NCBI GenBank assembly: GCA_030065855.1
Contig: JASJCT010000044.1
Span: forward strand, 1-64,000
Direction: 5' to 3'
Length of the DNA stretch: 64,000 nt
DNA from: Myxococcota bacterium
GTDB taxonomy: Bacteria > Myxococcota_A > Polyangia > JAAYKL01
Each line of letters starts with the position of its first letter. Within the stretch, counting starts at the first letter, position 1. Below are positions 53,559 through 62,323 of this stretch, piece by piece. A program made the position numbers and the translations under genes. A model generated the notes under the pieces. It was not told where the DNA came from and did no database searches. It saw only the letters and a list, made by a program, of their open reading frames with translations.

Positions 53559-54491
53559 TTAGAACGTAACTGGGAAGACCGTCGTTACCACAAATCGAAA
53601 AGACCCGCTCGACAAACCCGCAGATCGAAACGCCATTTGGCGCACCCGCGAGACTGTGAATTCCTCGTCCGAGCAAGTAAGGGGATCTGGTATGCCGGCG
53701 GTAACCGCTGCCGGAATGACAAAAACCCCGTCGTCCCTCATCTTGCACGTCAGCGACCAGGGTGTGTCCATGCTCATCCAGGTCAGGGTGGCGATGAGCT
53801 CATCCCCATTCCCTTCTCCTTCCCACGTCAATTCGACATCTTCGCCCCTGCGGATAAACGGCAGCTGGTCGCCAGGCATGATACCATCAACCGTGACATC
53901 TCCCAGATCCCCGGGGGCATCCAAAGAGACTCTGAACGGTGAGACCTGAACAGTGCCACTCGCACTCAGGGTATAGGTTTCCCCAGGCCGAAAATGGACG
54001 CCTTGCACCTCATCGCTCGTGTACATTACCCCCACGATCATTCGCAATAAATCTGGAAATGTTCTAGTGGGAATGGGTTTGATAATCCGAGAAAAGGCAA
54101 CCGAGAGGTTACCCACGTCGAGCAACTCAATGGGTGTGTCGCCAGCGACATTGTGGTGAGGCGTCGTCTCCAGAACCCTGGCCGGCATTGCGCATGAATC
54201 GAGGGACAACTCAACGTCTGCGCTCCGATTATCAAATAGGCTGTCAACGGTCAGTGTTTTATCTGCATCATACCTTACAAATGTGCCGGTCAGGTCGAAT
54301 TGTTCAAACGGGGCAATTAATTCAATATCGACATACCGTGTGAACGACGCGGCAATCATACCTCGGGACACCATCGTCGGAGAGTGAGGTGGGCTGGACT
54401 GCTCAGGCGCATTGGGGCAACCCGTCGCAAGGAGCGACATCATCCCCGCGCATATTGCGCTTGCAAGCCATCCTTTCCCAGTTTTGGTCAT
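53559..54491 (-). CDS. Lipoprotein of unknown function
   Basis: 310 residues. Lipobox LLATGCPN. Mature part predicted mainly beta (FTRYVDIELIAPFEQFDLTG, SPFRVSLDAPGDLG, RGEDVELTWEGEGNGDELIA) with two Cys near the end, reminiscent of Ig-like repeats. No family recognised. Convergent with hypB. The 54492-54638 gap shows nothing. Confidence 0.8.
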   Translation of the reverse strand: MTKTGKGWLASAICAGMMSLLATGCPNAPEQSSPPHSPTMVSRGMIAASFTRYVDIELIAPFEQFDLTGTFVRYDADKTLTVDSLFDNRSADVELSLDSCAMPARVLETTPHHNVAGDTPIELLDVGNLSVAFSRIIKPIPTRTFPDLLRMIVGVMYTSDEVQGVHFRPGETYTLSASGTVQVSPFRVSLDAPGDLGDVTVDGIMPGDQLPFIRRGEDVELTWEGEGNGDELIATLTWMSMDTPWSLTCKMRDDGVFVIPAAVTAGIPDPLTCSDEEFTVSRVRQMAFRSAGLSSGSFRFVVTTVFPVTF

Positions 54492-54638
54492 TGCTTTCCC
54501 GCGTCCCTCGTCACATCTCGTATCACAAACGGCGATGGTCTTACCATCCCATTGACTATATGACCCGAGGCTCTCATTATCAACACTGGGCGGCGGTATT
54601 CTGTTCCGAACGGCTTAAAAAAAATGTTTTGGAGTTAT

Positions 54639-55034
54639 TTATTTATCAGTAGGGGATTCCTCAGCATCAACTTCAATCTCGTCATCAGGCTCCGCTGCCT
54701 CGGTCTGCGATGCCTCGACCAATTCATCGTCTTCGATGGATACAGACGCGAGATCCTCTTCGGTGTCCACTGAAACGGCATCTGACAGATCTTCGTCTGA
54801 CGCCGACACAGGGTCATCGGGTGCTTCAGACGAAAGATCGAAAGGTGGCATCTCTGATTCAGAGCCTTGGATGAGGCTATCCGCGTCGATCTCCTCGATT
54901 TCAGCAGCTGCTTCAGCTGCTTCGTCCATATCAATGGGCTGGGCCGCCTCTTGAGATTCAGCAGGCGGGTTTTTTTCCACTTCGATGCGCTGTTTCCAGC
55001 GCTGTATTCTCTCTGTGAGTTCTTGCAAATCCAT
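54639..55034 (-). CDS. Small very acidic protein of unknown function
   Basis: 131 residues; AAGGAG 7 nt before the ATG. N-terminal amphipathic helix (LQELTERIQRWKQRIEVEKN), followed by an almost entirely Asp/Glu/Ser/Ala tail that is probably disordered. The good ribosome-binding site and codon composition favour a real gene. Function unknown; such tails may bind basic partners. Confidence 0.7.
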   Translation of the reverse strand: MDLQELTERIQRWKQRIEVEKNPPAESQEAAQPIDMDEAAEAAAEIEEIDADSLIQGSESEMPPFDLSSEAPDDPVSASDEDLSDAVSVDTEEDLASVSIEDDELVEASQTEAAEPDDEIEVDAEESPTDK

Positions 55035-55252
55035 ATGTTTCTCCTTTAGATAAAACCGCGACAGAGCCCCTCTTACAGCATAAAATACCCGTCATCCACA
55101 ATTTACATGAACTTTGTCGCCTTCGGCAAATTTTGGGACCAATCTTATGACTCCCGCAAACATTTCATACGGGCGGCGATTGCGATTTCTTTCAGATGAT
55201 ATCTTGATTGGATGCGAATTCGGATCTAAATTCGGATCTTGGAGGTATTCCT

Positions 55253-55543
55253 ATGGATAAATGCGACCTTATCGAGCCAGTCACGGTGCTCAAGTCTAGA
55301 TCAGCAGACCTTATCCGGCGCGCAAAAGAAAGCGGACGGCCCATCATCATTACTCAGAACGGCAAGGCCGCTGCAGTGCTTGTCGACGCCGTATCTTATG
55401 AGAGACAAAGAAATGCACTGATCTTGCTGAAAATGATCGTTCAAGGCGAAGAGGATTACCGTTCGGGGCGTTCACTCAGTCATGCCAAGGCAACGTCGCG
55501 CTTAAAACACAAACTCGAGGAAATTGGTAAAAGTGGCGAGTAA
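55253..55543 (+). CDS. Phd/YefM-family antitoxin
   Basis: 96 residues from the ATG at 55253 with GGAGGT 6 nt upstream (an in-frame start at 55208 is unlikely). The N-terminal DNA-binding fold is recognised by LKSRSADLIRRAKESGRPII and TQNGKAAAVLVDAVSYERQR. Overlaps the toxin start. Upstream 55035-55252 contains two GAATTCGGATCT-like direct repeats (55218-55239) that might be operator half-sites. Confidence 0.88.
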   Translation: MDKCDLIEPVTVLKSRSADLIRRAKESGRPIIITQNGKAAAVLVDAVSYERQRNALILLKMIVQGEEDYRSGRSLSHAKATSRLKHKLEEIGKSGE

Positions 55544-55868
55544 GTTTCGCATCTGCTTTGCCGAAGTCGCGCTCTCTGATTTTGAATCGATTTTGGAGTA
55601 CATTGCATTAAATGATAGTGTTGCCTCAGCCACGTATGTTCACGATGCGCTCATGGCAAGAATCGATACGCTAACGGACCATCCCGAGCGCTGTCGACTT
55701 GTCCCCGAGCTTAAGGAAATGGGACTCAGCCAATTTCGAGAACTTATATGGAAGCCCTATCGGGTCTGTTTTTCCATCCACAAGCAGGAAGTCGCCATTG
55801 TGGCCGTACTGGACGGTCGTCGCGATTTGGAGCAACTGTTGATAGACCGAGCTTTCCGGCGGGATTGA
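55533..55868 (+). CDS. ParE/RelE-family toxin
   Basis: 111 residues from a GTG at 55533 overlapping the antitoxin gene by 11 nt; a TTG at 55524 is possible. Fold signature ASKFRICFAEVALSDFESIL, LTDHPERCRLVPELKEMG, FRELIWKPYRVCFSI and VAIVAVLDGRRDLEQLL is typical of ParE. ParE poisons gyrase, RelE cuts ribosome-bound mRNA; sequence alone does not decide, but the Phd partner fits either. Confidence 0.88.
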   Translation: MASKFRICFAEVALSDFESILEYIALNDSVASATYVHDALMARIDTLTDHPERCRLVPELKEMGLSQFRELIWKPYRVCFSIHKQEVAIVAVLDGRRDLEQLLIDRAFRRD

Positions 55869-55890
55869 AATATAGCTCTGAAAACACCAC

Positions 55891-57303
55891 CTAGGGGCCA
55901 CCCTCTGGCGGTATGTCGGCCAGTGCACGGGCTTTGGCGCGAAACCGCTCTCCCCTGACCTTGTAGTTGGGAAAGAGCCCGAATGATGCGCACGCCGGCG
56001 CGAGCAAAACAACGCCGCCAGTGTCCAACGCCTCGACCGCGCCTTCCATGGCCGGCTCTAGATCTGGATAGGTACGCACACAAAATTCCGGTCTGCCGGC
56101 TGTTTCGACCCCCTGTGCAATGCGCCCTGCAGTGTCGCCGATAAGGCACACTTGTTTCAGGGATGGGTGGGCAAGGAGCGCATTTACGAGAGCGCTGAAA
56201 TCCGCGTGCTTTTCAGAACCACCTAAAATGATCGCCAAGGGCGAATCCTCGAAATGGGAAAGCGCGGCTAAGGTCGCCTCGGGCCTGGTTGCATAAGAAT
56301 CATTGTAAAAGTGAATATCCCCCTTGCTCGCTACAAATTCAAGGCGGTGGGGCAGCCCCTCGAACGTCATGGCCACGCGACACGCAGCAGAGAGGGACCC
56401 GCCCATCGCATGGGCTGCGAGAATGGCCGCTGCGATGTTTTCCAGGTTAAAGCGACCGGGCAGGCGAATCTGTTCCATGTCTACCGGTAGCACCTTTGCT
56501 TGCCCTTCCTGCTCAAAAATAAACCCGTCCCCATCCTGGTAATAAAGTCCCTCTTCGACAGTTGTCTCGGTTGAATACGCGCGTCGATACAGTGACGGAG
56601 ACGCGGATGCGACGCGCTCGGCATGAGGCGCGTCCTTGTTGTAGATCACAATATCTGAAGCAGACTGGTTAGCAATGAGGCGCGCCTTTGCGTTTAGGTA
56701 TTCATCCAGGTCGGAGTGCCAATCCAAATGCTCAGATGTGGTTTTTAGGATCACACCTACATGAGGCGATACCGTCAAATCCATGGCCTGGAAGCTGGAT
56801 ATTTCCAACACGACCCGGTGGTCAGACACAGTGGTGTCGAGAAACGCGAGCGGGCTCAATCCAATGTTGCCACCCAGGTGAACGGTAAATCCACTCTCTT
56901 TTAGCATACGCGCAATCAGGCTCGCAGTGGTTCCCTTGCCCACGGTGCCAGTCACACCCACGACCGGTGCTGGGCAGGTCGCCAAAAAATAGGCAACTGC
57001 AGATGTCACCCAGGTGCCGGCTGACCGGGCTGCCTCAAGGGCCGGGTGATCCGGGCGGATGCCGGGTGACCGAAAGACAGTGGCAAAGCGTTGGAGATCC
57101 CGATCGTATCCCTCTCCGAAAACCCCGCGGACACCTGGCGGCAAGTCAGAGATGTCTCTGCGATCCAATGCAGTGATGGATTGGGCTCCCTGACGGAGGA
57201 GAAAATCAATGGTGGCCACGCCCTCCACGCCCACGCCCAACACCGCAATCGGCTCTTTGAGTCCCAGCCCTGGCCGAGCGCCTGGTTTCGACCGCATCAC
57301 CAT
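55891..57303 (-). CDS. murD: UDP-N-acetylmuramoylalanine-D-glutamate ligase
   Basis: 470 residues from ATG 57303, 4 nt after the rseP stop. Three Mur domains: N-terminal Rossmann (AVLGVGVEGVATIDFLLRQG), central ATPase with P-loop GVTGTVGKGTTASL where the usual Asn-Gly-Lys-Ser/Thr is VGKGT, catalytic Glu in EISSFQAMDL and carbamylated-Lys region KTTSEHLDWH, and C-terminal domain (DSYATRPEATLAAL, PACASFGLF). The Asn-to-Val and Thr-to-Gly changes in the P-loop are unusual. The assignment remains MurD by overall order of motifs and length. Confidence 0.85.
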   Translation of the reverse strand: MVMRSKPGARPGLGLKEPIAVLGVGVEGVATIDFLLRQGAQSITALDRRDISDLPPGVRGVFGEGYDRDLQRFATVFRSPGIRPDHPALEAARSAGTWVTSAVAYFLATCPAPVVGVTGTVGKGTTASLIARMLKESGFTVHLGGNIGLSPLAFLDTTVSDHRVVLEISSFQAMDLTVSPHVGVILKTTSEHLDWHSDLDEYLNAKARLIANQSASDIVIYNKDAPHAERVASASPSLYRRAYSTETTVEEGLYYQDGDGFIFEQEGQAKVLPVDMEQIRLPGRFNLENIAAAILAAHAMGGSLSAACRVAMTFEGLPHRLEFVASKGDIHFYNDSYATRPEATLAALSHFEDSPLAIILGGSEKHADFSALVNALLAHPSLKQVCLIGDTAGRIAQGVETAGRPEFCVRTYPDLEPAMEGAVEALDTGGVVLLAPACASFGLFPNYKVRGERFRAKARALADIPPEGGP

Positions 57304-57307
57304 GCGC

Positions 57308-58333
57308 CTATCCGCCAAACAGTTCGCCGGCCGTAATGATGAGCAACAGACCTATGAGGATGAAAAATCCGACCATGTTGGCAATGGCATCCACCCGCGG
57401 GCTCGGGCGCCGCCTCGTGATGACCTCGAACAAAAGGAACATGCCGCGCCCGCCGTCAAGGGCCGGAAAAGGCAGCAGGTTGAACAGGAACAACATGATG
57501 CTCAAGTAGGCCACCAGGTTCAAAAAATACCTGAGGCCTGAATCAAAGGCAGATGCTGCCATCCGAATAATGCCCACTGGGCCCACAGCTTGCACTGAAG
57601 CACCGGTGCCGGACAGCTTTGCCCCAATCGCACCGAACATATCCGTGACGATTTGGACGCATTTTGCTGTTGCCACGACCGCTGCCTGATGTGGGGGCAC
57701 GCGCACCAGGCGGGTGGGCTGCCCAATGCCGATAAGGCCGACCCCGTTCTTGTCTTCGGGGGTCACACGAACGGTCATCTGCTGGCCCTCTCTCTCGATT
57801 TCCAGAACCACTTCCTGGCCGGGATGCTTGTGCAGTCGGTCGGCCAGCTCAGACCAAGTAGAGAGGGACTCGCCGTTAAAGCGCATCACCCGGTCATCTG
57901 TTTGGAGACCAGCTGCTTCGGCTGGTCCGCCGGCAACCACCATTCCCACCCGCGCCTCGTCAGCCCGGTCTGGAATGCCAGACATGGCCAGGCTAAAGTA
58001 CAACAGCCATCCAACGAGAAGATTGGCAAACGGTCCGGCAAACAGGACGATAAATCTGCGCCAAGGGGATTTGTTTTGATAGGAGTCCGGGGCCTCGAAC
58101 GCGTCTTTTTCAAACGGGTTCATGCCCTTGATTTGAACGAATCCACCCAATGGTAGGATGCCGATCTGATAGACCACGCCGGACTTCTTAGATGTCCATG
58201 AGACCACCGAATGGAGCAGGCCGATGGAATACCGGATCACGGTCATCCCCACCCTTCTGGCAGCTGTAAAATGGCCGAGCTCGTGTAGGGCAATGAGGAT
58301 TCCCACGGCAAAAATCGAGATGAGGTGATTCAT
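57308..58333 (-). CDS. rseP: RseP site-2 zinc metalloprotease
   Basis: 341 residues. HELGH metal site at 17-21, second ligand in NLLPFPALDGGRG near 290, and one PDZ domain (AAGLQTDDRVMRFNGESLST) between the membrane helices. It cleaves anti-sigma factors and remnant signal peptides in the inner membrane. Transcribed ahead of murD. Only one PDZ compared with two in E. coli RseP. Confidence 0.92.
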   Translation of the reverse strand: MNHLISIFAVGILIALHELGHFTAARRVGMTVIRYSIGLLHSVVSWTSKKSGVVYQIGILPLGGFVQIKGMNPFEKDAFEAPDSYQNKSPWRRFIVLFAGPFANLLVGWLLYFSLAMSGIPDRADEARVGMVVAGGPAEAAGLQTDDRVMRFNGESLSTWSELADRLHKHPGQEVVLEIEREGQQMTVRVTPEDKNGVGLIGIGQPTRLVRVPPHQAAVVATAKCVQIVTDMFGAIGAKLSGTGASVQAVGPVGIIRMAASAFDSGLRYFLNLVAYLSIMLFLFNLLPFPALDGGRGMFLLFEVITRRRPSPRVDAIANMVGFFILIGLLLIITAGELFGG

Positions 58334-58376
58334 AATGTCTTAGTACCTCGTCAAGTGATGAGTGATGGGTCATAAA

Positions 58377-58412
58377 CTCCCCCCCTTTTTCAAAGGGGGA
58401 AATCGGAATCTC
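58377..58412. repeat. Dispersed palindromic element upstream of rseP
   Basis: CCCCCTTTTTCAAAGGGGG core of the same family as at 29896, 45650 and 48494; here a single truncated hairpin in the 107-bp rseP-pyrG gap. Confidence 0.75.
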
Positions 58413-58440
58413 CACCCGTCAGAGTAGGCTTGAATGAGCA

Positions 58441-60057
58441 CTAGCTCGTTCCCTTTCGCGCCTTTAAGGATGCGGCGATGAACGCGGAGAAAAGCGGGTG
58501 GGGATCCATTGGTTTGGATTTGAATTCCGGGTGGAACTGGCAGCCGACAAAGTGGGGATGATCCGGTAGTTCCACCATCTCTACCAGCCGATCGTCCGGA
58601 CTCATGCCCGAGAGGATCATGCCGTTTTTTGTCAGGGGGTCCCGATAGTCGTTGTTCACCTCAAAGCGGTGGCGGTGGCGCTCTGAAATCTCGGTCTGAC
58701 CGTATATCTCTGCTGCGCGCGACCCTGCGGCCAAGACGCAGGGATATGCGCCGAGTCGCATGGTGGCGCCCTTGTCGGTGACCCCCACCTGGTCAGGCAT
58801 CAGGTGGATCACCGGGTGGGGGGCCTCCGGGTCAAATTCCTCAGAGCCCGCGCCTTCGAGATGGCACACGTGCCGCGCAAAATCCACCACCGCGAGTTGC
58901 ATGCCCAGGCAAATACCAAAGAACGGTATCCCCTTTTCCCGGGCATACCGAATGGCCGTGATCTTTCCTTCCGTGCCCCGTTCGCCAAATCCCCCGGGAA
59001 CGAGTAACCCGTCAATTTCTTCAAAAATTTTCTCAGGGCCGGCCTGTTCCACATCCTCGGCGCTCACATGCTTGAGCGCGACGCGACAATTGTTCGCAAT
59101 ACCGCCGTGGGTCAGTGCTTCGTTGAGGCTCTTGTACGCGTCTCTTAAATGGACGTACTTGCCCACCACGCCGATCCGGACCGAGTCCTTGGGATTGGTT
59201 ACGAGGTGTACCACCCGCTCCCATCGACTGAGCTCAGAAGCCCTGGACCAAATGTTGAGCATCCTCGCCAGCAGTTCGTCGAGCCCCTGGCGCTTTAGCG
59301 CGACTGGCAACTCGTAAATACAGGAAACGTCTTGGGCCTGGACCACGGCCTCGGTTTGGACATTGCAAAACAGGGCGATTTTTCGCCGCTGGTCATCGTC
59401 CATGGGATGCTCTGTGCGGCAGAGTAGAATATCGGGTTGGATGCCGATCTCCCGCAGCGCCTTGACCGAATGCTGGGTCGGCTTTGTCTTGAGCTCGCAG
59501 GCCGCGGCAATGAACGGCACCAACGTGACGTGGGCGCAGACCGCGTTGGTCGGTCCGAGTTCGATCTTTAGTTGGCGAATCGCCTCCATAAACGGCAGGG
59601 ATTCGATATCGCCCACCGTGCCGCCGATCTCGATGATGGCCAGATCCACGCGCTTTGTGTTGGCGAGAATAAAGTCTTTGATCTCGTCGGTAATGTGGGG
59701 AATCACCTGGACCGTGCTGCCCAGGTACTCGCCGCGCCGCTCCTTGGTGATCACGTTATGATAGACCCTGCCGGTGGTCAGGTTGTTGCCCTGGGACATC
59801 TGGGCGTTGGTGAACCGCTCGTAATGCCCCAGATCCAAGTCAGTCTCGGCCCCGTCGTCGGTGACAAACACCTCTCCGTGTTGAAACGGGCTCATTGTCC
59901 CTGGGTCAACATTGATGTAAGGGTCTAATTTCATTATTGTTATCTTTAGTCCGCGGTTTTCCATCAGCGCCCCGATGGACGCGCATGCGAGCCCCTTGCC
60001 GATGGAGGAAACCACGCCCCCTGTGACAAAGATAATTTTGGTTGGCTTATCCTTCAT
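58441..60057 (-). CDS. pyrG: CTP synthase
   Basis: 538 residues from the ATG at 60057 (AGGTG upstream; a longer frame to 60108 lacks support). Amidoligase domain starts [20 protein letters not shown], with [20 protein letters not shown] and [10 protein letters not shown]. Glutaminase domain shows [17 protein letters not shown] with catalytic Cys and the His-Glu pair at its end ([10 protein letters not shown]). UTP to CTP conversion. Intergenic 60058-60416 contains no gene; I see an AACAAAC/GTTTGTT inverted repeat near 60180-60213. Confidence 0.97.
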   Translation of the reverse strand: MKDKPTKIIFVTGGVVSSIGKGLACASIGALMENRGLKITIMKLDPYINVDPGTMSPFQHGEVFVTDDGAETDLDLGHYERFTNAQMSQGNNLTTGRVYHNVITKERRGEYLGSTVQVIPHITDEIKDFILANTKRVDLAIIEIGGTVGDIESLPFMEAIRQLKIELGPTNAVCAHVTLVPFIAAACELKTKPTQHSVKALREIGIQPDILLCRTEHPMDDDQRRKIALFCNVQTEAVVQAQDVSCIYELPVALKRQGLDELLARMLNIWSRASELSRWERVVHLVTNPKDSVRIGVVGKYVHLRDAYKSLNEALTHGGIANNCRVALKHVSAEDVEQAGPEKIFEEIDGLLVPGGFGERGTEGKITAIRYAREKGIPFFGICLGMQLAVVDFARHVCHLEGAGSEEFDPEAPHPVIHLMPDQVGVTDKGATMRLGAYPCVLAAGSRAAEIYGQTEISERHRHRFEVNNDYRDPLTKNGMILSGMSPDDRLVEMVELPDHPHFVGCQFHPEFKSKPMDPHPLFSAFIAASLKARKGTS

Positions 60058-60416
60058 ACACCTGCCCTTCCCAACGATCGAACCCGCGGGATACCCATGT
60101 CCATTCATCTCGCAATGATTTGAAATTAAAGGGTTTTCCCCGTGAAGGCGCCGTATTAAACACGGGATTGCAGTTTACTGAACAAACGATACCCTGTCAA
60201 TCAGTTGTTTGTTAATGGATGCCGTATTGTCAGAAAAATCCCACGAGCAGTCCTTATCAAGAGAGGCCTCAGGAGACGATACCCCAGGGGATAGAGCGGT
60301 GCCGCGTTGTTGTTACAATTGACAACAGTGCTCAGTGTTCACATACCTTTGCTATATTTTTTACCATAGCATTGACAGTAACATGAACAAAGATGGGAGC
60401 GACCAGGAGGGACATG

Positions 60417-61838
60417 ATGAGGACCATCGTCTGGTTTCGCGGCAAGGATTTGCGCATTTCCGACCACGCACCCCTTTGCAACGCGGTCTCGGCAGGTGAA
60501 GTGCTGCCCCTGTTCGTACTCGACCCGTACTTCTTCGCGCCCAGCCGAGCGCAAGAAATCCCCCATCGCATACAGTTTCTGCTCGAATCCCTCGTTGTTC
60601 TCGAAAGCAACCTTCGTTCCCGCGGTTCGCGCCTGGTGGTAATCAAAGGCAAGAGCGTGGATGTGGTGCCTCGGATCGTCCAATCCTGGAAGGCAGACCG
60701 GGTAGTAGCGCACAGCTGGGTCGCACCCATCGGACGCGAGCGGGATCGACTGATCGCCGAGGTGCTTGGCGACCGCATCGAGCTCTTCGACGGCGAGACA
60801 CTGTTGCAGCCCGGCACACTCCGCAGTGGATCAGCTAAGCCCTATTCGGTCTTCTCACCCTTCTCCCGAGCGTGGCTGCGGGCGTTCACCTCCCAGAAGC
60901 CACTTACCGCGCCGCGTTCGCTGCCACCGGTGGCGGGCGAAATTGCAGACCAGTCCGTACCGCTGCCGAGCTGCGAGGACCTCGGCGTCACGCCCAACCC
61001 ACGGTTGCAGCGCGGTGGTGAGCGTGCCGCGCGTGAACGGCTGCGCGCGTTCCTGCACGGGCCTGCTGCAGCCTATGCCGAGCAGCGCAATCGATTGGAT
61101 CTGGATGGCACGAGTCGACTTTCGGCAGACCTCAAGTTCGGTACACTCTCGGTTCGTCAGGTATGGGTCGCGGTCAGAGAGGCCCTCGGTGATACCGCAT
61201 CAGCTCGCGCCTTCCAGAACGAGTTGATCTGGCGCGAGTTCACCCACAGCACCCTGTGGGACAGGCCCGAGTTGATGCAGCAGCCCTTTCGCTCGGAATT
61301 CAAGGGCTTCCCCTGGCGCAAGGACGATGCTGGCTGGAACGCTTGGGTCAGTGGAGAGACCGGTTACCCGGTCGTCGATGCTGCTGCCCGCCAACTCCTT
61401 GGCGAGGGGTTTGTGCACAACCGGGCCCGCATGATTTCGGCGAGCTTTTTGACGAAACACCTCATGATCGATTATCGCCTGGGTGAGGCCAACTACATGA
61501 AGTACCTGACCGACGGTGACTGGGCCCAGAACAACGCGAGTTGGCAATGGTCCGCGGGGTGTGGCTGCGATGCCCAGCCCTATTTCCGGGTGTTCAACCC
61601 GGTCACCCAGGGCAAAAAATTTGACCCCCACGGCAACTATGTACGCCGCTGGGTTCCCGAGCTGGCCAAGATGCCCGCAAAGTACATCCACTGTCCTTGG
61701 GAGACCCCTAACAGAGTGCTCGATGAAGCCGACGTCCGCCTCGGCGACAGCTATCCACGGCCCATGGTGGACCACAAGCAGGCCCGACAGCGATACCTCG
61801 ACGTGGCCAGTGCTCACCTCAAAGGAGGTAAAAAATGA
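60417..61838 (+). CDS. phr: DNA photolyase (class I CPD type)
   Basis: 473 residues; AGGAGG 6 nt before the ATG at 60417. N-terminal antenna fold (RTIVWFRGKDLRISDHAPL), C-terminal FAD-binding helical domain with NELIWREFTHSTLW, RMISASFLTKHLMIDYRLGE and NNASWQWSAGCGCDAQPYFR, which carries the tryptophans of electron transfer. Repairs pyrimidine dimers using light. The nearby WSAGCGCDA has Cys where most have Ser/Thr. First gene of a three-gene operon. Confidence 0.94.
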   Translation: MRTIVWFRGKDLRISDHAPLCNAVSAGEVLPLFVLDPYFFAPSRAQEIPHRIQFLLESLVVLESNLRSRGSRLVVIKGKSVDVVPRIVQSWKADRVVAHSWVAPIGRERDRLIAEVLGDRIELFDGETLLQPGTLRSGSAKPYSVFSPFSRAWLRAFTSQKPLTAPRSLPPVAGEIADQSVPLPSCEDLGVTPNPRLQRGGERAARERLRAFLHGPAAAYAEQRNRLDLDGTSRLSADLKFGTLSVRQVWVAVREALGDTASARAFQNELIWREFTHSTLWDRPELMQQPFRSEFKGFPWRKDDAGWNAWVSGETGYPVVDAAARQLLGEGFVHNRARMISASFLTKHLMIDYRLGEANYMKYLTDGDWAQNNASWQWSAGCGCDAQPYFRVFNPVTQGKKFDPHGNYVRRWVPELAKMPAKYIHCPWETPNRVLDEADVRLGDSYPRPMVDHKQARQRYLDVASAHLKGGKK

Positions 61839-62323
61839 CAGACAAGACAGACTATCCGAAGCAGATTCGCGCCCTGGTCGAGACCCAGCGGTTCGCGGTG
61901 CTTTCGACCCGCCAGGATGACGGTCATCCCTACGCCAGTCTGGTGGCTTATTGCACCAGTACTGACTTGAAGCAGCTCGTCTTTTCCACACTGCGGTCGA
62001 CGCGGAAGTTTGCGAACCTCGCAGCAGAGGGGCGGGTCGCACTGCTGGTCGATAATCGATCGAACGACGAGACCGATCTGCAAAAGGCTGCAGCGGTGAC
62101 GATCTTGGGCATATGTACTGAAGCGCGAGGCAAAGAGCGCACCACACTGAGTGAGTGGTTCTTGGACAAGCATCCGGCCATGGTCGAGTTCGTGCGGTCG
62201 CCGGGCTGCGCCGTGATGAAGGTGGATGTCCGCTCCTATTACTTGGTGACACGCTTTCAAAACGTCATCGAGCTTCACATCCAGGAAGGTAAACGCTGTG
62301 ATTCAAACAAAACCCCTGCTTGA
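61835..62323 (+). CDS. Pyridoxamine-phosphate-oxidase-fold (FMN) protein
   Basis: 162 residues; ATGA overlap with the photolyase stop. The split-barrel signature is QRFAVLSTRQDDGHPYASLV, VFSTLRSTRKFANLAAEGRV and ALLVDNRSNDETDLQKAAAV. Such proteins bind FMN or haem; substrate unknown. Translationally coupled to both neighbours, so probably reduces or supplies a flavin-linked step with them. Confidence 0.85.
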   Translation: MTDKTDYPKQIRALVETQRFAVLSTRQDDGHPYASLVAYCTSTDLKQLVFSTLRSTRKFANLAAEGRVALLVDNRSNDETDLQKAAAVTILGICTEARGKERTTLSEWFLDKHPAMVEFVRSPGCAVMKVDVRSYYLVTRFQNVIELHIQEGKRCDSNKTPA

